Source: Flavobacterium sp. KACC 22763 (GTDB lineage: Bacteria; Bacteroidota; Bacteroidia; Flavobacteriales; Flavobacteriaceae). From it: DNA of 64,000 nt. Below the pieces are notes generated by a model that did no database searches, was not told the origin of the DNA, and saw only the letters and a list, made by a program, of their open reading frames with translations. Made by a program: the position numbers and the translations under genes. Each line of letters begins with the position of its first letter. Position 1 is the first letter of the stretch. Positions 34,806 to 43,079 of the stretch are shown in pieces. The stretch spans positions 2,480,001 through 2,544,000 of the forward strand of contig NZ_CP117879.1 of assembly GCF_028736155.1 (NCBI RefSeq), written 5' to 3'.

Positions 34806-35168
34806 CTAATCAAATTTGAAACCAGCTTTAGCAATTTCTATTGAATCTTTAACTTCTTTTTCTAGAAATATTTCACAATACTCAGGATTATTAGTCGCGA
34901 TTGCAATTTTATAAAACTTTCCTAAATAAATGTCTCCTGAATTCTTAATATACTTGCCAGACTCATACCTTTTTTCATTGTAGTAAAAGTAAAATCTTGC
35001 ATCTGTAAAGCCTCTTCTATGCTCAATATAAAAAACCTTAGCAACTGTAACAAATTTATTGTCTTCAATCATATTGTTTTTTTTTTCTTGATACTTATTT
35101 GAAAAAAAAATTAGCAATCCCATACATACAAAAAAACACCCAGCTGCCATTCCCTGATTCTTATTCAT
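34806..35168 (-). CDS. Small membrane protein, putative immunity protein of the orphan Rhs tip
   Basis: 120 residues: one membrane segment (about 8-23, AAGCFFVCMGLLIFF) followed by a beta-rich domain (TVAKVFYIEH, ARFYFYYNEKRYESGKYI, YLGKFYKIAIATNNPEYCEI). It begins one base after the orphan tip stops, the same spacing as the tip/immunity pair at 32618/32620. Size, topology and strand pattern match that protein, so both probably belong to one immunity family although their toxin tips differ. Confidence 0.6.
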   Translation of the reverse strand: MNKNQGMAAGCFFVCMGLLIFFSNKYQEKKNNMIEDNKFVTVAKVFYIEHRRGFTDARFYFYYNEKRYESGKYIKNSGDIYLGKFYKIAIATNNPEYCEIFLEKEVKDSIEIAKAGFKFD

Positions 35169-35169
35169 A

Positions 35170-36156
35170 CTAATTAAATTTTTTACTTTGTTTTTCTTTT
35201 TTTGTACTGAATGACATATCTATCTTAAAATCTTTAAAGATTTGTTGAATTTGCTCTAAACTATCTCCAATTTTATTTTCAAATGTTTCAGTTGCACCAC
35301 CGGAAGTTAAATTCAATACTTTACTCATATATAACTTTTCCGAAACTTCAAATGTATCTCCAATTTTCCCACCTATATAATTAGATCCAAAAGTAGAGAA
35401 AAAATTAGAGTTGAAGTTATTTGTTGTAAAGCCATTCTCAGCTGTAACACTAAAAAAAGATTCTCCAAAGTTCGACAAAAATGGATTTCCAACAAATCCT
35501 GCAAAAATTGGCTGTGAATAGTTAAAGTTTTCAAATCCACCATTATATGCGACTTGACCTATAATATTACTTAAACCATTAATAACTCCTTTAGAAGCAT
35601 TCGTTTGCCAAAAAGATGCTCCAAAATAAGCATTAGCATCAATCATTGCCGCAGAAGCAGTTCCTCCCATACCAGCCATACCAGAACCAGCAGCAAAATA
35701 ATTCCCCAACATAGATGTTCCATACCAAGTAGTATAACTTTCATATGCAACAGTAGTACCAGTCAAGATAGGAGGAGCGGCTACTGATACTGCAGCTGCT
35801 TTTCCTGCTAAATTTAATCCATGTGCACCAGGATACTTTTGAGGATTATTTTTAATTTTTGGAGGTAATGGGAAAAATATTGACATGATGGCACTTCCAG
35901 CATTTGTTCCAGATTCTTCTAACCCTTCTAGTTCTACATACTGAATAACCTTATTTCCACTAAAAGAGTAAGGAGTATAATGGGGATACTTCTTCGTTAA
36001 TGGATCAATCGCAAAAAACCTACCAATCCTAGGATCATGCATCCTGAAGGTATAGTTAAGCGAATTCCCTTCACCTTTAATCTCATCATCTTTCTCCTGT
36101 CCTTGGAACCCGTATCTATACGAATCCGAGCTTCCGTGTCGAGACGGCACCAGCAT
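35170..36156 (-). CDS. Orphan Rhs C-terminal tip with truncated core
   Basis: Begins MLVPSRHGSSDSYRYGFQGQ, the middle of an Rhs-associated core, followed by MHDPRIGRFFAIDPLTKKYP and a short core end (YSFSGNKVIQYVELEGLEE). DNA similarity to the main Rhs core starts at GATTACTATCC (36174), one codon after a TAA, so the upstream shell is missing and expression from its own start is doubtful. About 265 residues of Gly/Ala/Asn-rich, partly hydrophobic tip follow, unrelated to the tip of the main Rhs protein. It has no signal peptide and no recognised catalytic motif. It is inverted relative to the main Rhs gene. Best read as a silent tip cassette that can be moved onto the main shell by recombination in the core, with its immunity-like gene attached. 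Confidence 0.8.
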   Translation of the reverse strand: MLVPSRHGSSDSYRYGFQGQEKDDEIKGEGNSLNYTFRMHDPRIGRFFAIDPLTKKYPHYTPYSFSGNKVIQYVELEGLEESGTNAGSAIMSIFFPLPPKIKNNPQKYPGAHGLNLAGKAAAVSVAAPPILTGTTVAYESYTTWYGTSMLGNYFAAGSGMAGMGGTASAAMIDANAYFGASFWQTNASKGVINGLSNIIGQVAYNGGFENFNYSQPIFAGFVGNPFLSNFGESFFSVTAENGFTTNNFNSNFFSTFGSNYIGGKIGDTFEVSEKLYMSKVLNLTSGGATETFENKIGDSLEQIQQIFKDFKIDMSFSTKKEKQSKKFN

Positions 36157-36174
36157 TCCGAAAGGATAGTAATC

Positions 36175-36588
36175 TTAAACTCGATCAAGCCAACAAAAAC
36201 AAACCTTTCACTAGTTAGAAATAATTACAAAAAATGCAGTTTAAGGCATTTTCTGCTTGTTTTTAATATCTCAAAAATACTTTTAGAAGGCTTTATTATG
36301 TCAAAATACAAAGAACATTTCTAACTCAGAAAAAGGAAGTTTTTCTTACCTCATTCTTTACAATTTTATCATCTCAAACCTACAAATTAATTCTTTAAAA
36401 TTAGAAAAAAAATAAAAACACAAAATAAAAGCTCTTTTATAAAACATATAAAAACCTGTAAACAAACACGTTATAAATAAAATCAAATTGTATTTCATAA
36501 AAAAAAAGAAAAAACTTTCGCAAATGTGGAAAGCCGTAAAAAAGTACAGAAAAGAAAAAATACATTTGTTTTTTAAGATTGGTTTGGG
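36175..36588. other. AT-rich intergenic region upstream of the T2SS-like operon
   Basis: Unrelated to the Rhs shell. It contains no convincing gene. A -7-like TACATTTG lies at 36561-36568 on the plus strand, but no TTG stands at the usual 17-23 base distance, so the promoter call is weak. Confidence 0.5.
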
Positions 36589-36708
36589 ATGAAAAAACTG
36601 ATACAGAATATTGTAAATAAGAACTTTTCTGTTTTAATGTTAATTAGTCCTGCCGATAATGAAATTTCCAAGATAACAAACAAAGCTATTGACCAAATAA
36701 AAAAATAA
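36589..36708 (+). CDS. Possible 39-residue protein ahead of the T2SS-like operon
   Basis: ATG at 36589 reads MKKLIQNIVNKNFSVLMLIS, then PADNEISKITNKAIDQIKK and TAA, ending 10 bases before the MORN gene. The amphipathic, moderately hydrophobic composition and its position right after a -7-like element make it plausible. There is no homologue that I recognise. Confidence 0.35.
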   Translation: MKKLIQNIVNKNFSVLMLISPADNEISKITNKAIDQIKK

Positions 36709-36718
36709 AACCAGCCCC

Positions 36719-37561
36719 TTGAAAACACAATCAATACCACGTTATTTTCTTATATTTCTTTCTTTTGTATTGGTTTCTTTTGGAGATCCGTACACGATTA
36801 AAAGAATCTCCGATAAAAATTTCAGATACGAGTTTTACACTACAGACAAAAAAGTCAATCCGAAAACTTCAAAAACGTATTTCTGGTTCAAAGGCGGACT
36901 TATTCATGAAGCACAGGGCGGTATTGCAGGTGAACTTCTAAATGATAAGTTTATCAAAATGTATCATAGCAATCAGCTGGCAGAACAAGGTCAGTTTAAA
37001 AACGGACTTCGTGTTGGCGAATGGAAAACTTGGCATCAAAATGGGGTTCTAGCCACTACCCTACACTATAGCAATGGTTTGCGTTCAGGAAAATATTCTA
37101 GATATGATGAAAGCGGAAAATTGGTCGAAAACGGAAAATTCTCTTCAAATCTGAAAACTGGAAAATGGAAAAATGCTGAAAGTGAAGAAATTATTACTTA
37201 TAAAAATGGTGTTATTGTTAAGAAGAAAGAGATTATCAGCAAATCTGAGCAATACAGAATCAAACAGGAAAACATTAAAGCTGAAAATGCAATAGACTCT
37301 CAAAAAGAACAAGAGGCTACTTCAGACGCCTTAAAACTAAAGTCTTATAAAGCAAAAACAAAAGAAGAAAAAGCGCAGGCAAAAGAAAAAGAGAAAAAAG
37401 AAAGAGAAATAGCTGCTGCCGATAAAAAAGCAAAAAGAGAAGCAGATAAAGAAGCCAGAAAAGCTGCAAAAGAAAAAGCTAAAAATGAACCTAAGAAAGA
37501 TTCAAAAATAGAAAGCTTCTTTAAAAACATTTTCAAAAAGAAAGATAAAGCGCCTAAGTAA
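36719..37561 (+). CDS. MORN-repeat exported protein with a Lys/Glu/Ala coiled-coil tail
   Basis: 280 residues from a TTG start; upstream in frame there is a stop and no ATG. Residues 1-22 look like a signal peptide (FLIFLSFVLVSFG). Residues about 85-150 contain three to four MORN/YwqK-type repeats (GQFKNGLRVGEWKTWHQNG, YSNGLRSGKYSRYDESGKL, GKFSSNLKTGKWKN). The last 100 residues are strongly charged coiled coil (AKEKEKKEREIAAADKKAKR). The stop overlaps the ATG of the next gene (TAATG), placing it in the T2SS-like operon. Its role is unknown; MORN repeats are binding or scaffold modules. Confidence 0.75.
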   Translation: MKTQSIPRYFLIFLSFVLVSFGDPYTIKRISDKNFRYEFYTTDKKVNPKTSKTYFWFKGGLIHEAQGGIAGELLNDKFIKMYHSNQLAEQGQFKNGLRVGEWKTWHQNGVLATTLHYSNGLRSGKYSRYDESGKLVENGKFSSNLKTGKWKNAESEEIITYKNGVIVKKKEIISKSEQYRIKQENIKAENAIDSQKEQEATSDALKLKSYKAKTKEEKAQAKEKEKKEREIAAADKKAKREADKEARKAAKEKAKNEPKKDSKIESFFKNIFKKKDKAPK

Positions 37562-38772
37562 TGGTTAAAGCTCACAGTCTGCTATATGCCATTTACATCT
37601 GCTTAATTGTTTCTATAATTTGCGGAGCATTGCTGTACTTTTCAAATCTGTACAGCCAGCTCAACTTATATTATAATTTGCAAGAGGAATTGTATATTCA
37701 GAACCAGTCTGTTTTAAACTTTGCTTTGGGTAATAAAACACAGCCAGCAGAAATTGAAAAAGATGAAAAGTCTGGAATAGAAGGAGCTTACGAAACAAAG
37801 CAATATGGCCTTTTGTCACTTGTTTTAGCTAAATCGTACATTTCTAATGACACTGTTCTATCTGCTCATTTTGTCGGTGCGAGAAATAAGGACAAAAATG
37901 CCATTTACCTGACCAATTTGTCTAAATCTTTGTTTTATTCTGGAAAGGTAAAACTGATAGGAGACAATCAGCTGCCAAGTACATTTATTGAAACTTCGTA
38001 CATCAACAATGATTTAAATAAACTGACAGCAGACGGAAAAATTACTGTTTCTGAACCGCAGCTGCCAGAAATAAATCCTGATTTTAAAAAGATTTTTCAT
38101 GGAATTAAATCCGAAAGAGTAAAACTAAATGCAATAGAAAAAACAAAAGATTCTCTTTATTATAATTCGTTTTTCAATACTACGAAAGAGGTTTTAGTAA
38201 ACTCCAATTTAGGCAACATCATAGTCAAGGGAAATTTTGTGCTGAGATCTGAAGATTCTATCCGAGTGAAAAAAAATACCGTTTTGGAAGATGTTATTCT
38301 AATAGCGCCGAAGATCACTTTTGAGGAAGGCTTTAAAGGAACAGTTCAGGCATTTGCCTCTAAAGGAATTGAACTCGAAGAAAAAGTAACCTTAAATTAT
38401 CCTTCAGTAGTTTGCGTGTATAATGAAAGCACTGAAGAATCAAAAATAAAGATAAAAAAGGGTTGTCAAATAAATGGCGCAGTAGTTCTATTTGGAAATA
38501 CAGATGATTTGATTGAAAAAAATACGATAGAGATCGATGAAGATGGACTCCTTTTTGGCGATTTGTACTGCAGCGGCAAACTAATGCTCAAAAGCAATGT
38601 TTTTGGCTCTGTTTACACCAATCGTTTTTTTCTAAAAACAGTTTCGTCATCATACGAAAATATGATTAGTAATATTGAAATTAATACCGAAAAACGTCCA
38701 GACTATTATATTTCTGTCCCTTTATTCAACACCAAAACAACAAATTATGGAGTCATTAAAAAAGTGTTGTAA
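37561..38772 (+). CDS. GspK/PilX-like minor pseudopilin with a bactofilin-like beta domain
   Basis: 403 residues. The N-terminus MVKA then HSLLYAIYICLIVSIICGAL has the prepilin layout (short basic leader, small residue, hydrophobic helix) but Tyr in place of Glu at +5. Loss of Glu5 is a hallmark of GspK, which caps the pseudopilus. The C-terminal half (about 215-370) has strand repeats such as NIIVKGNFVLR, VILIAPKITFEEGFKG, QINGAVVLFG and GLLFGDLYCSGKLMLKSNVFG, like the right-handed beta-helix of bactofilins and polymer-forming proteins. Gene order K-I-J supports the call. The beta domain is unusual for GspK and may be lineage-specific. Confidence 0.55.
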   Translation: MVKAHSLLYAIYICLIVSIICGALLYFSNLYSQLNLYYNLQEELYIQNQSVLNFALGNKTQPAEIEKDEKSGIEGAYETKQYGLLSLVLAKSYISNDTVLSAHFVGARNKDKNAIYLTNLSKSLFYSGKVKLIGDNQLPSTFIETSYINNDLNKLTADGKITVSEPQLPEINPDFKKIFHGIKSERVKLNAIEKTKDSLYYNSFFNTTKEVLVNSNLGNIIVKGNFVLRSEDSIRVKKNTVLEDVILIAPKITFEEGFKGTVQAFASKGIELEEKVTLNYPSVVCVYNESTEESKIKIKKGCQINGAVVLFGNTDDLIEKNTIEIDEDGLLFGDLYCSGKLMLKSNVFGSVYTNRFFLKTVSSSYENMISNIEINTEKRPDYYISVPLFNTKTTNYGVIKKVL

Positions 38773-39085
38773 AGTAAGGGCAAATTCGTTGTTGGAATCG
38801 GTTATTGCATTAACCATAATTTCGATATGTCTCTATTTTGCAGTTATGATTTTTGCGTCGGTCTATACGCCAAAGACATCTGCTAAATTTTATAGCACAC
38901 AAAATAAAGTAAACGAGCTTTTTTATTTATCGCAGATAAAAAATGATTCGATATCAAATGATGAAAATGAAAATTTATTGATTGAAGAAGAATCAATTAA
39001 CGAAAATCTGAAAAAAATTTCGGTGCAGTATAAAGACAGTACACAATTCAAATTTGAAAAGAGTTTTTATGTTCAGAACCCGTAA
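38747..39085 (+). CDS. GspI/PilV-like minor pseudopilin
   Basis: Start placed at the ATG at 38747, overlapping the previous gene by 26 bases, because it gives a short prepilin leader MESLKKCCKVRA. The cleavage site A/NSLLE has the conserved Glu at +5, followed by the hydrophobic helix SVIALTIISICLYFAVMIFA. The soluble part is short (about 75 residues), as in GspI. It overlaps the next gene. Processing would need the peptidase at 41187. Confidence 0.75.
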   Translation: MESLKKCCKVRANSLLESVIALTIISICLYFAVMIFASVYTPKTSAKFYSTQNKVNELFYLSQIKNDSISNDENENLLIEEESINENLKKISVQYKDSTQFKFEKSFYVQNP

Positions 39086-39566
39086 TAAATATCATTCTGT
39101 AGCTGCTTTTTCTATTATAGAAGCAATTGTAGGCATGGCTGTTACAGCTATTATAATGGGCATTCTGTTTGTCATTTTTTCTATTGTAAGCGGAAGGATG
39201 ATTGATTTCAAAAACCAGAATCAGCTGGTGAACGATTTGAACCGATTAACGTACAGTTTGAACAAAGATATTTTTGAAAAGGAAAAAATGACGGCTTCAG
39301 AAAATGAAATTTCTTTTAACGGTTATGCAGGCGAAAGAGTTTCGTACCAGTTTTTTGATGATGTGATTTTAAGAAACAGCGAAACATTTGTTGATACTTT
39401 TCAGATCAAATTAAAAACAATGGTTTTAGATACGGTGAAAAGCAAATCGGAACAATTTGTCTATCAAAAAATTAAACTAAATATAGAATCAAACCAAAAA
39501 GAGCTGGATTTGCGATTTTATAAAAGAGTGTATCCAAACGAACTAATGCAAAAGATTAAAAACTAA
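39069..39566 (+). CDS. GspJ/PilW-like minor pseudopilin
   Basis: Start placed at ATG 39069 (MFRTRNKYHSVA); a TTG at 39054 is possible. Prepilin site A/FSIIE with Glu5, then the helix AIVGMAVTAIIMGILFVIFS. The C-terminal domain is beta-rich and about 130 residues, typical of GspJ/PilW. Overlaps both neighbours (TAATG with the F gene). Confidence 0.75.
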   Translation: MFRTRNKYHSVAAFSIIEAIVGMAVTAIIMGILFVIFSIVSGRMIDFKNQNQLVNDLNRLTYSLNKDIFEKEKMTASENEISFNGYAGERVSYQFFDDVILRNSETFVDTFQIKLKTMVLDTVKSKSEQFVYQKIKLNIESNQKELDLRFYKRVYPNELMQKIKN

Positions 39567-40687
39567 TGAGTTTCGATTTATCTACATATAAAGCTCCTAA
39601 AGCCGAGAAAAAAGATTTCAGGATTGAAACTGGTTCTATTCAGTTCTCAAAAAAACTCTCTGACAAGAAAAAAGAAATTTTCTACAGAGAGCTTGGAATG
39701 CTTTTGCGATCAGGTGTCGATTTTAAAAAAGCTTTAGAAATTCTAAGCAATCAGTCTGAAAATAAATTCGAAAAAGAACTCATAATCGGAATTAAAGAAA
39801 AAGTAATTGAGGGAAAAAGCATTTATGAATCGATGCGCGAAACTGACCAGTTTTCTGCTTACGAATATTACAGCATTCAGATTGGAGAAGAAACCCGAAA
39901 ACTGGAAGAAGTTTTAGGTGAATTACAGAAGTATTTTAACCGAAAAATCCAAATGAAAAGGCAAATTGTTTCGGTTATGACATATCCGACAATTGTAATG
40001 CTGGTTACTATTTTGGTTCTTTATTTTATGTTGAATAAAGTAGTCCCGATGTTTAGTTCAGTATTTAAGCAATTTGGAAGCGAGCTGCCAAAAAGCACTC
40101 AAATTATCCTGAAAATATCAAATCATTCGGGAACAATATTTTCATTTGTAATTGCTTTTATAGTCGGATTAGCAATAGTTCATTTTTTATTGAAAAGCAA
40201 AGATAGTTACAGAGCGTTGACCACCTCAATGCTTTTAAAGATTCCTTATTTCGGGAATTTAATCCGTAAAATATACATATCGCGTTTTTGCCAAGCAATG
40301 AATTTGCTGATTACATCCAAGACCACTTTGATTAATTCTTTGACCCTGACTGGCAAAATGATCAGCTTCTACCCTATCGAAATTGCAATTCAGCAGATTA
40401 AGGAAGACATTACCAGAGGAGCTTCTTTAAATGAAAGTTTAAAAAAGCACTCTGTCTTTGAAAATAAAATGGTTTCTATGGTCGAAGTTGCAGAACAGGT
40501 CAATCAGCTTGAAACTATGTTTGAACGCCTTACAGAACAGTATAATGAAGAAATAAGCCATCAGACAAAAATGATCGGTGTAATACTCGAGCCTATGATT
40601 ATCATCGTAATCGGCGCCATTGTAGGTGTCATTATGGTTTCTATGTACGCACCAATGTTCGATCTAAGCAAAATTATAAACAAATAA
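39566..40687 (+). CDS. Type II secretion inner-membrane platform protein GspF/PilC
   Basis: 373 residues with two T2SSF domains. The first cytoplasmic helical bundle spans about 30-140 (FYRELGMLLRSGVDFKKALE), followed by a membrane segment IVMLVTILVLYFML. A second hydrophobic segment (IFSFVIAFIVGLAIVHFLL) precedes the second bundle (FCQAMNLLITSKTTLINSL; EVAEQVNQLETMFERL). A C-terminal segment IIIVIGAIVGVIMVSMYAPMF closes the protein. F anchors the ATPase and drives pseudopilus assembly. The family call is clear; whether the machine is a T2SS or a pilus rests on neighbours. Confidence 0.92.
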   Translation: MSFDLSTYKAPKAEKKDFRIETGSIQFSKKLSDKKKEIFYRELGMLLRSGVDFKKALEILSNQSENKFEKELIIGIKEKVIEGKSIYESMRETDQFSAYEYYSIQIGEETRKLEEVLGELQKYFNRKIQMKRQIVSVMTYPTIVMLVTILVLYFMLNKVVPMFSSVFKQFGSELPKSTQIILKISNHSGTIFSFVIAFIVGLAIVHFLLKSKDSYRALTTSMLLKIPYFGNLIRKIYISRFCQAMNLLITSKTTLINSLTLTGKMISFYPIEIAIQQIKEDITRGASLNESLKKHSVFENKMVSMVEVAEQVNQLETMFERLTEQYNEEISHQTKMIGVILEPMIIIVIGAIVGVIMVSMYAPMFDLSKIINK

Positions 40688-40750
40688 TCTCATAAAAATT
40701 CAACTCATATTTTAACTGTACCCAATTAATACAACTTAATAAAAAACAAA

Positions 40751-41185
40751 ATGTTAGAACGCATTAAAAAATACTACAAATCTTATCAAAAAATGTACGT
40801 TAAAGCCTATTCATTAACGGAAATTCTAATTGTATTATGCATCATCGGCATATTATTGCTGATGGTATTGCCAAATCAGACTTCAGTAATCGGACAGGCA
40901 AAAGCCATTGAGGCACAAGCTATGCTAAATCAGGTTTATGGACTTGAAAAAAGCTATTTCTACAGACATTCTAAATACTCTGGAAGTCTAGAAGAAATAG
41001 GTTTTGAACAGGAAAAAACGGTTGACGAAGGTGGACAGGCTGTTTACAAAATCGAAATTATCGATGCAACAAACGATTCCTTCTTAGCAAGAGCAACTGC
41101 TACTTCTGACCTAGATGGTGACGGCAGCTTTAATACGTGGGAAATTGACAGCAAAAAAATACTAACCGAAGTAACTAAAGAATAA
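40751..41185 (+). CDS. Major pseudopilin GspG-like
   Basis: 144 residues. Leader MLERIKKYYKSYQKMYVKA, cleavage A/YSLTE with Glu5, helix ILIVLCIIGILLLMVLPN. The C-terminal DLDGDGSFNTWEID is a Ca-binding loop, as in GspG major pseudopilins of T2SS. That supports T2SS rather than type IV pilus. It follows the F gene after 63 bases. Confidence 0.85.
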   Translation: MLERIKKYYKSYQKMYVKAYSLTEILIVLCIIGILLLMVLPNQTSVIGQAKAIEAQAMLNQVYGLEKSYFYRHSKYSGSLEEIGFEQEKTVDEGGQAVYKIEIIDATNDSFLARATATSDLDGDGSFNTWEIDSKKILTEVTKE

Positions 41186-41186
41186 A

Positions 41187-41669
41187 TTGAAACTAGCTCC
41201 AATAATTTTGCTTCTTTGTTTAGTTTTGGTTTTTATTCAGGATTGGAAATTTCGTAAAATACATGTCGTTTTACCGCTTGTAATATTCATTAGTGCATTC
41301 TTTCTTATTCCGATAAAAAAATACCAGCTGGCTGAGATAGTATTTTATAACACTGTTTTTTTCCTAATTACTTTAGGGTTTCTTACGCTATACATGAGTC
41401 TGAAATCCAAGAAGTTTCTTAACCCTTTCCTTCATTATTTCGGATTGGGAGATTTGCTATTTTATATTGCCATCAGTCCATTGTTTTTACTGAAAAACTA
41501 TATTTTGTTTTTCATCTTATCTCTTGTTTTTGCCATCGCAATGCAATTTGGACTAAAAAGAATCATTAAGGAAAGCACCGTGCCCCTGGCAGGATTTTCG
41601 GCTTTATTTTTATTCCTTGTTTTAATGAAAGACTATTTTCTAACCTTTCAAAAACTAACCTTATTCTAA
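41187..41669 (+). CDS. Short prepilin peptidase (A24 family)
   Basis: 160 residues from a TTG start. The two catalytic aspartates are present: Asp19 in IQDWKFRKIH and Asp89 in FGLGDLLFY (the GxGD motif). Five to six membrane segments are visible. It is short, lacking the N-terminal cysteine/methyltransferase domain of GspO/PilD, so it probably cleaves but may not methylate the pseudopilins. The stop overlaps the next ATG (TAATG). Confidence 0.85.
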   Translation: MKLAPIILLLCLVLVFIQDWKFRKIHVVLPLVIFISAFFLIPIKKYQLAEIVFYNTVFFLITLGFLTLYMSLKSKKFLNPFLHYFGLGDLLFYIAISPLFLLKNYILFFILSLVFAIAMQFGLKRIIKESTVPLAGFSALFLFLVLMKDYFLTFQKLTLF

Positions 41670-43075
41670 TGATACAAAATATCGAAATATTTCCAGAAAT
41701 CCAGCATGTTGTATCTAATGATTTGGCTAATCAGTATCGCATTATTCCGAAATCAGTTCACGAAAACACCATAGAAGTTTATGTTGATCATTCCAGCAAT
41801 AAAGAAGATGCAAAAGAGGAATTAGAGCTGTTTCTGGGGAAAAATATTGTTTTCCATTCAGCAGAATCTACAGAAATAGAAAAAGCTTTATCTATATATT
41901 ACAGAAAAGAACGTGCTTTAGCTTCAAACAAGTCATTGAGTGTTGATAAAGGCGATTTTCTAGAAAATTTATTGGCTGAAGCCAAATCTCTAAAATGCAG
42001 TGATATTCATTTTGAAGTTTATGAAAACTCATCCCGAATTCGCTTCAGAATTGACGGACAGCTAATTGAACGCTATAAGATCGAACAGGAAAATTATTTG
42101 GAATTGGTCAATAAGGTTAAGATTAAAGCTAAACTTAATATTACCGAAAAAAGACTTCCGCAAGACGGACGAATCACCAATGAATCTTTTGATATCAGGG
42201 TTTCTATTCTGCCAACACTATTTGGAGAAAAAATAGTTATGCGTCTTCTGGGTCAGGATGCTTCAAATATTGATTTGAACACACTCGGTCTGCAGAAAGA
42301 AGAATTGGAAAAATATCTGGAAGCGGTTAAAAAACCAAACGGAATTATCCTGATAAGCGGTCCGACCGGTTCGGGAAAAACAACCACGCTTTATGCCACT
42401 TTAAGATTATTGAATGACAGCAGAAGAAATATTGTAACAGTTGAAGATCCTATCGAATATACGCTTAAAGGAATTAATCAAGTACAGCTTAAAGAAGACA
42501 TTGGTTTAACGTTTGCCTCTGCCCTAAAATCATTTTTGCGTCAAGATCCAGATGTTATTATGCTTGGGGAAATTCGTGATTCTGAAACTGCTTTAATGGC
42601 AATTCGAGCATCGTTAACAGGACATTTGGTTTTATCAACCATACATACCAACTCAGCCATAGGAACTATTTCCAGATTGATCGATATGGGAGTACCATCT
42701 TACTTAATTGCAGAAACTTTAAACTTATCTGTTGCACAGAGACTGGTTAGAAAGCTTTGTGAGAGCTGTAAAAAAGAAACTGCAAGCGATCCTAAAGATT
42801 TCCCGCTTAATTTCAAATTTCCGTACGAAATCAATTCATACTACAAACCTGTTGGCTGCAACAAATGTTTCCACACGGGATATAAAGGAAGAACGGCAAT
42901 CTATGAAATTCTAAATATTAATCATGCAATTGCAGAATCTATTAAAAATAACACAATTACAAAATTATACAGTAATGATACCAATTATAAATCACTGCCT
43001 GAAAAAGCATTTGAGATTCTAGCTTCGGGAGAAACATCTCTAGAAGAAATTTATTCAATTTTAATAAACATATAA
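41669..43075 (+). CDS. Secretion ATPase GspE/PilB
   Basis: 468 residues. N-terminal N1E-like domain (about 1-95), then the catalytic part with Walker A GPTGSGKT (231-238), Asp box VEDPIEY, Walker B region DPDVIMLGEIRD, and His box LSTIHTN. A zinc-binding tetracysteine (Cys364, Cys367, Cys397, Cys400; CESC and CNKC) is the hallmark of GspE/PilB rather than the retraction ATPase PilT. No PilT/PilU homologue is present in the cluster, in keeping with a secretion machine. Confidence 0.95.
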   Translation: MIQNIEIFPEIQHVVSNDLANQYRIIPKSVHENTIEVYVDHSSNKEDAKEELELFLGKNIVFHSAESTEIEKALSIYYRKERALASNKSLSVDKGDFLENLLAEAKSLKCSDIHFEVYENSSRIRFRIDGQLIERYKIEQENYLELVNKVKIKAKLNITEKRLPQDGRITNESFDIRVSILPTLFGEKIVMRLLGQDASNIDLNTLGLQKEELEKYLEAVKKPNGIILISGPTGSGKTTTLYATLRLLNDSRRNIVTVEDPIEYTLKGINQVQLKEDIGLTFASALKSFLRQDPDVIMLGEIRDSETALMAIRASLTGHLVLSTIHTNSAIGTISRLIDMGVPSYLIAETLNLSVAQRLVRKLCESCKKETASDPKDFPLNFKFPYEINSYYKPVGCNKCFHTGYKGRTAIYEILNINHAIAESIKNNTITKLYSNDTNYKSLPEKAFEILASGETSLEEIYSILINI

Positions 43076-43079
43076 ATAA

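Noticed and set aside
36157..36188. Upstream 63-codon minus-strand frame read as a start for the orphan Rhs protein
   Set aside because: It is in a different reading frame from the Rhs core; the in-frame sequence has a TAA at 36175-36177 directly before the core homology.
35605..36324. Plus-strand frames opposite the orphan Rhs tip
   Set aside because: They are antisense shadows of a region with clear Rhs core sequence on the minus strand.
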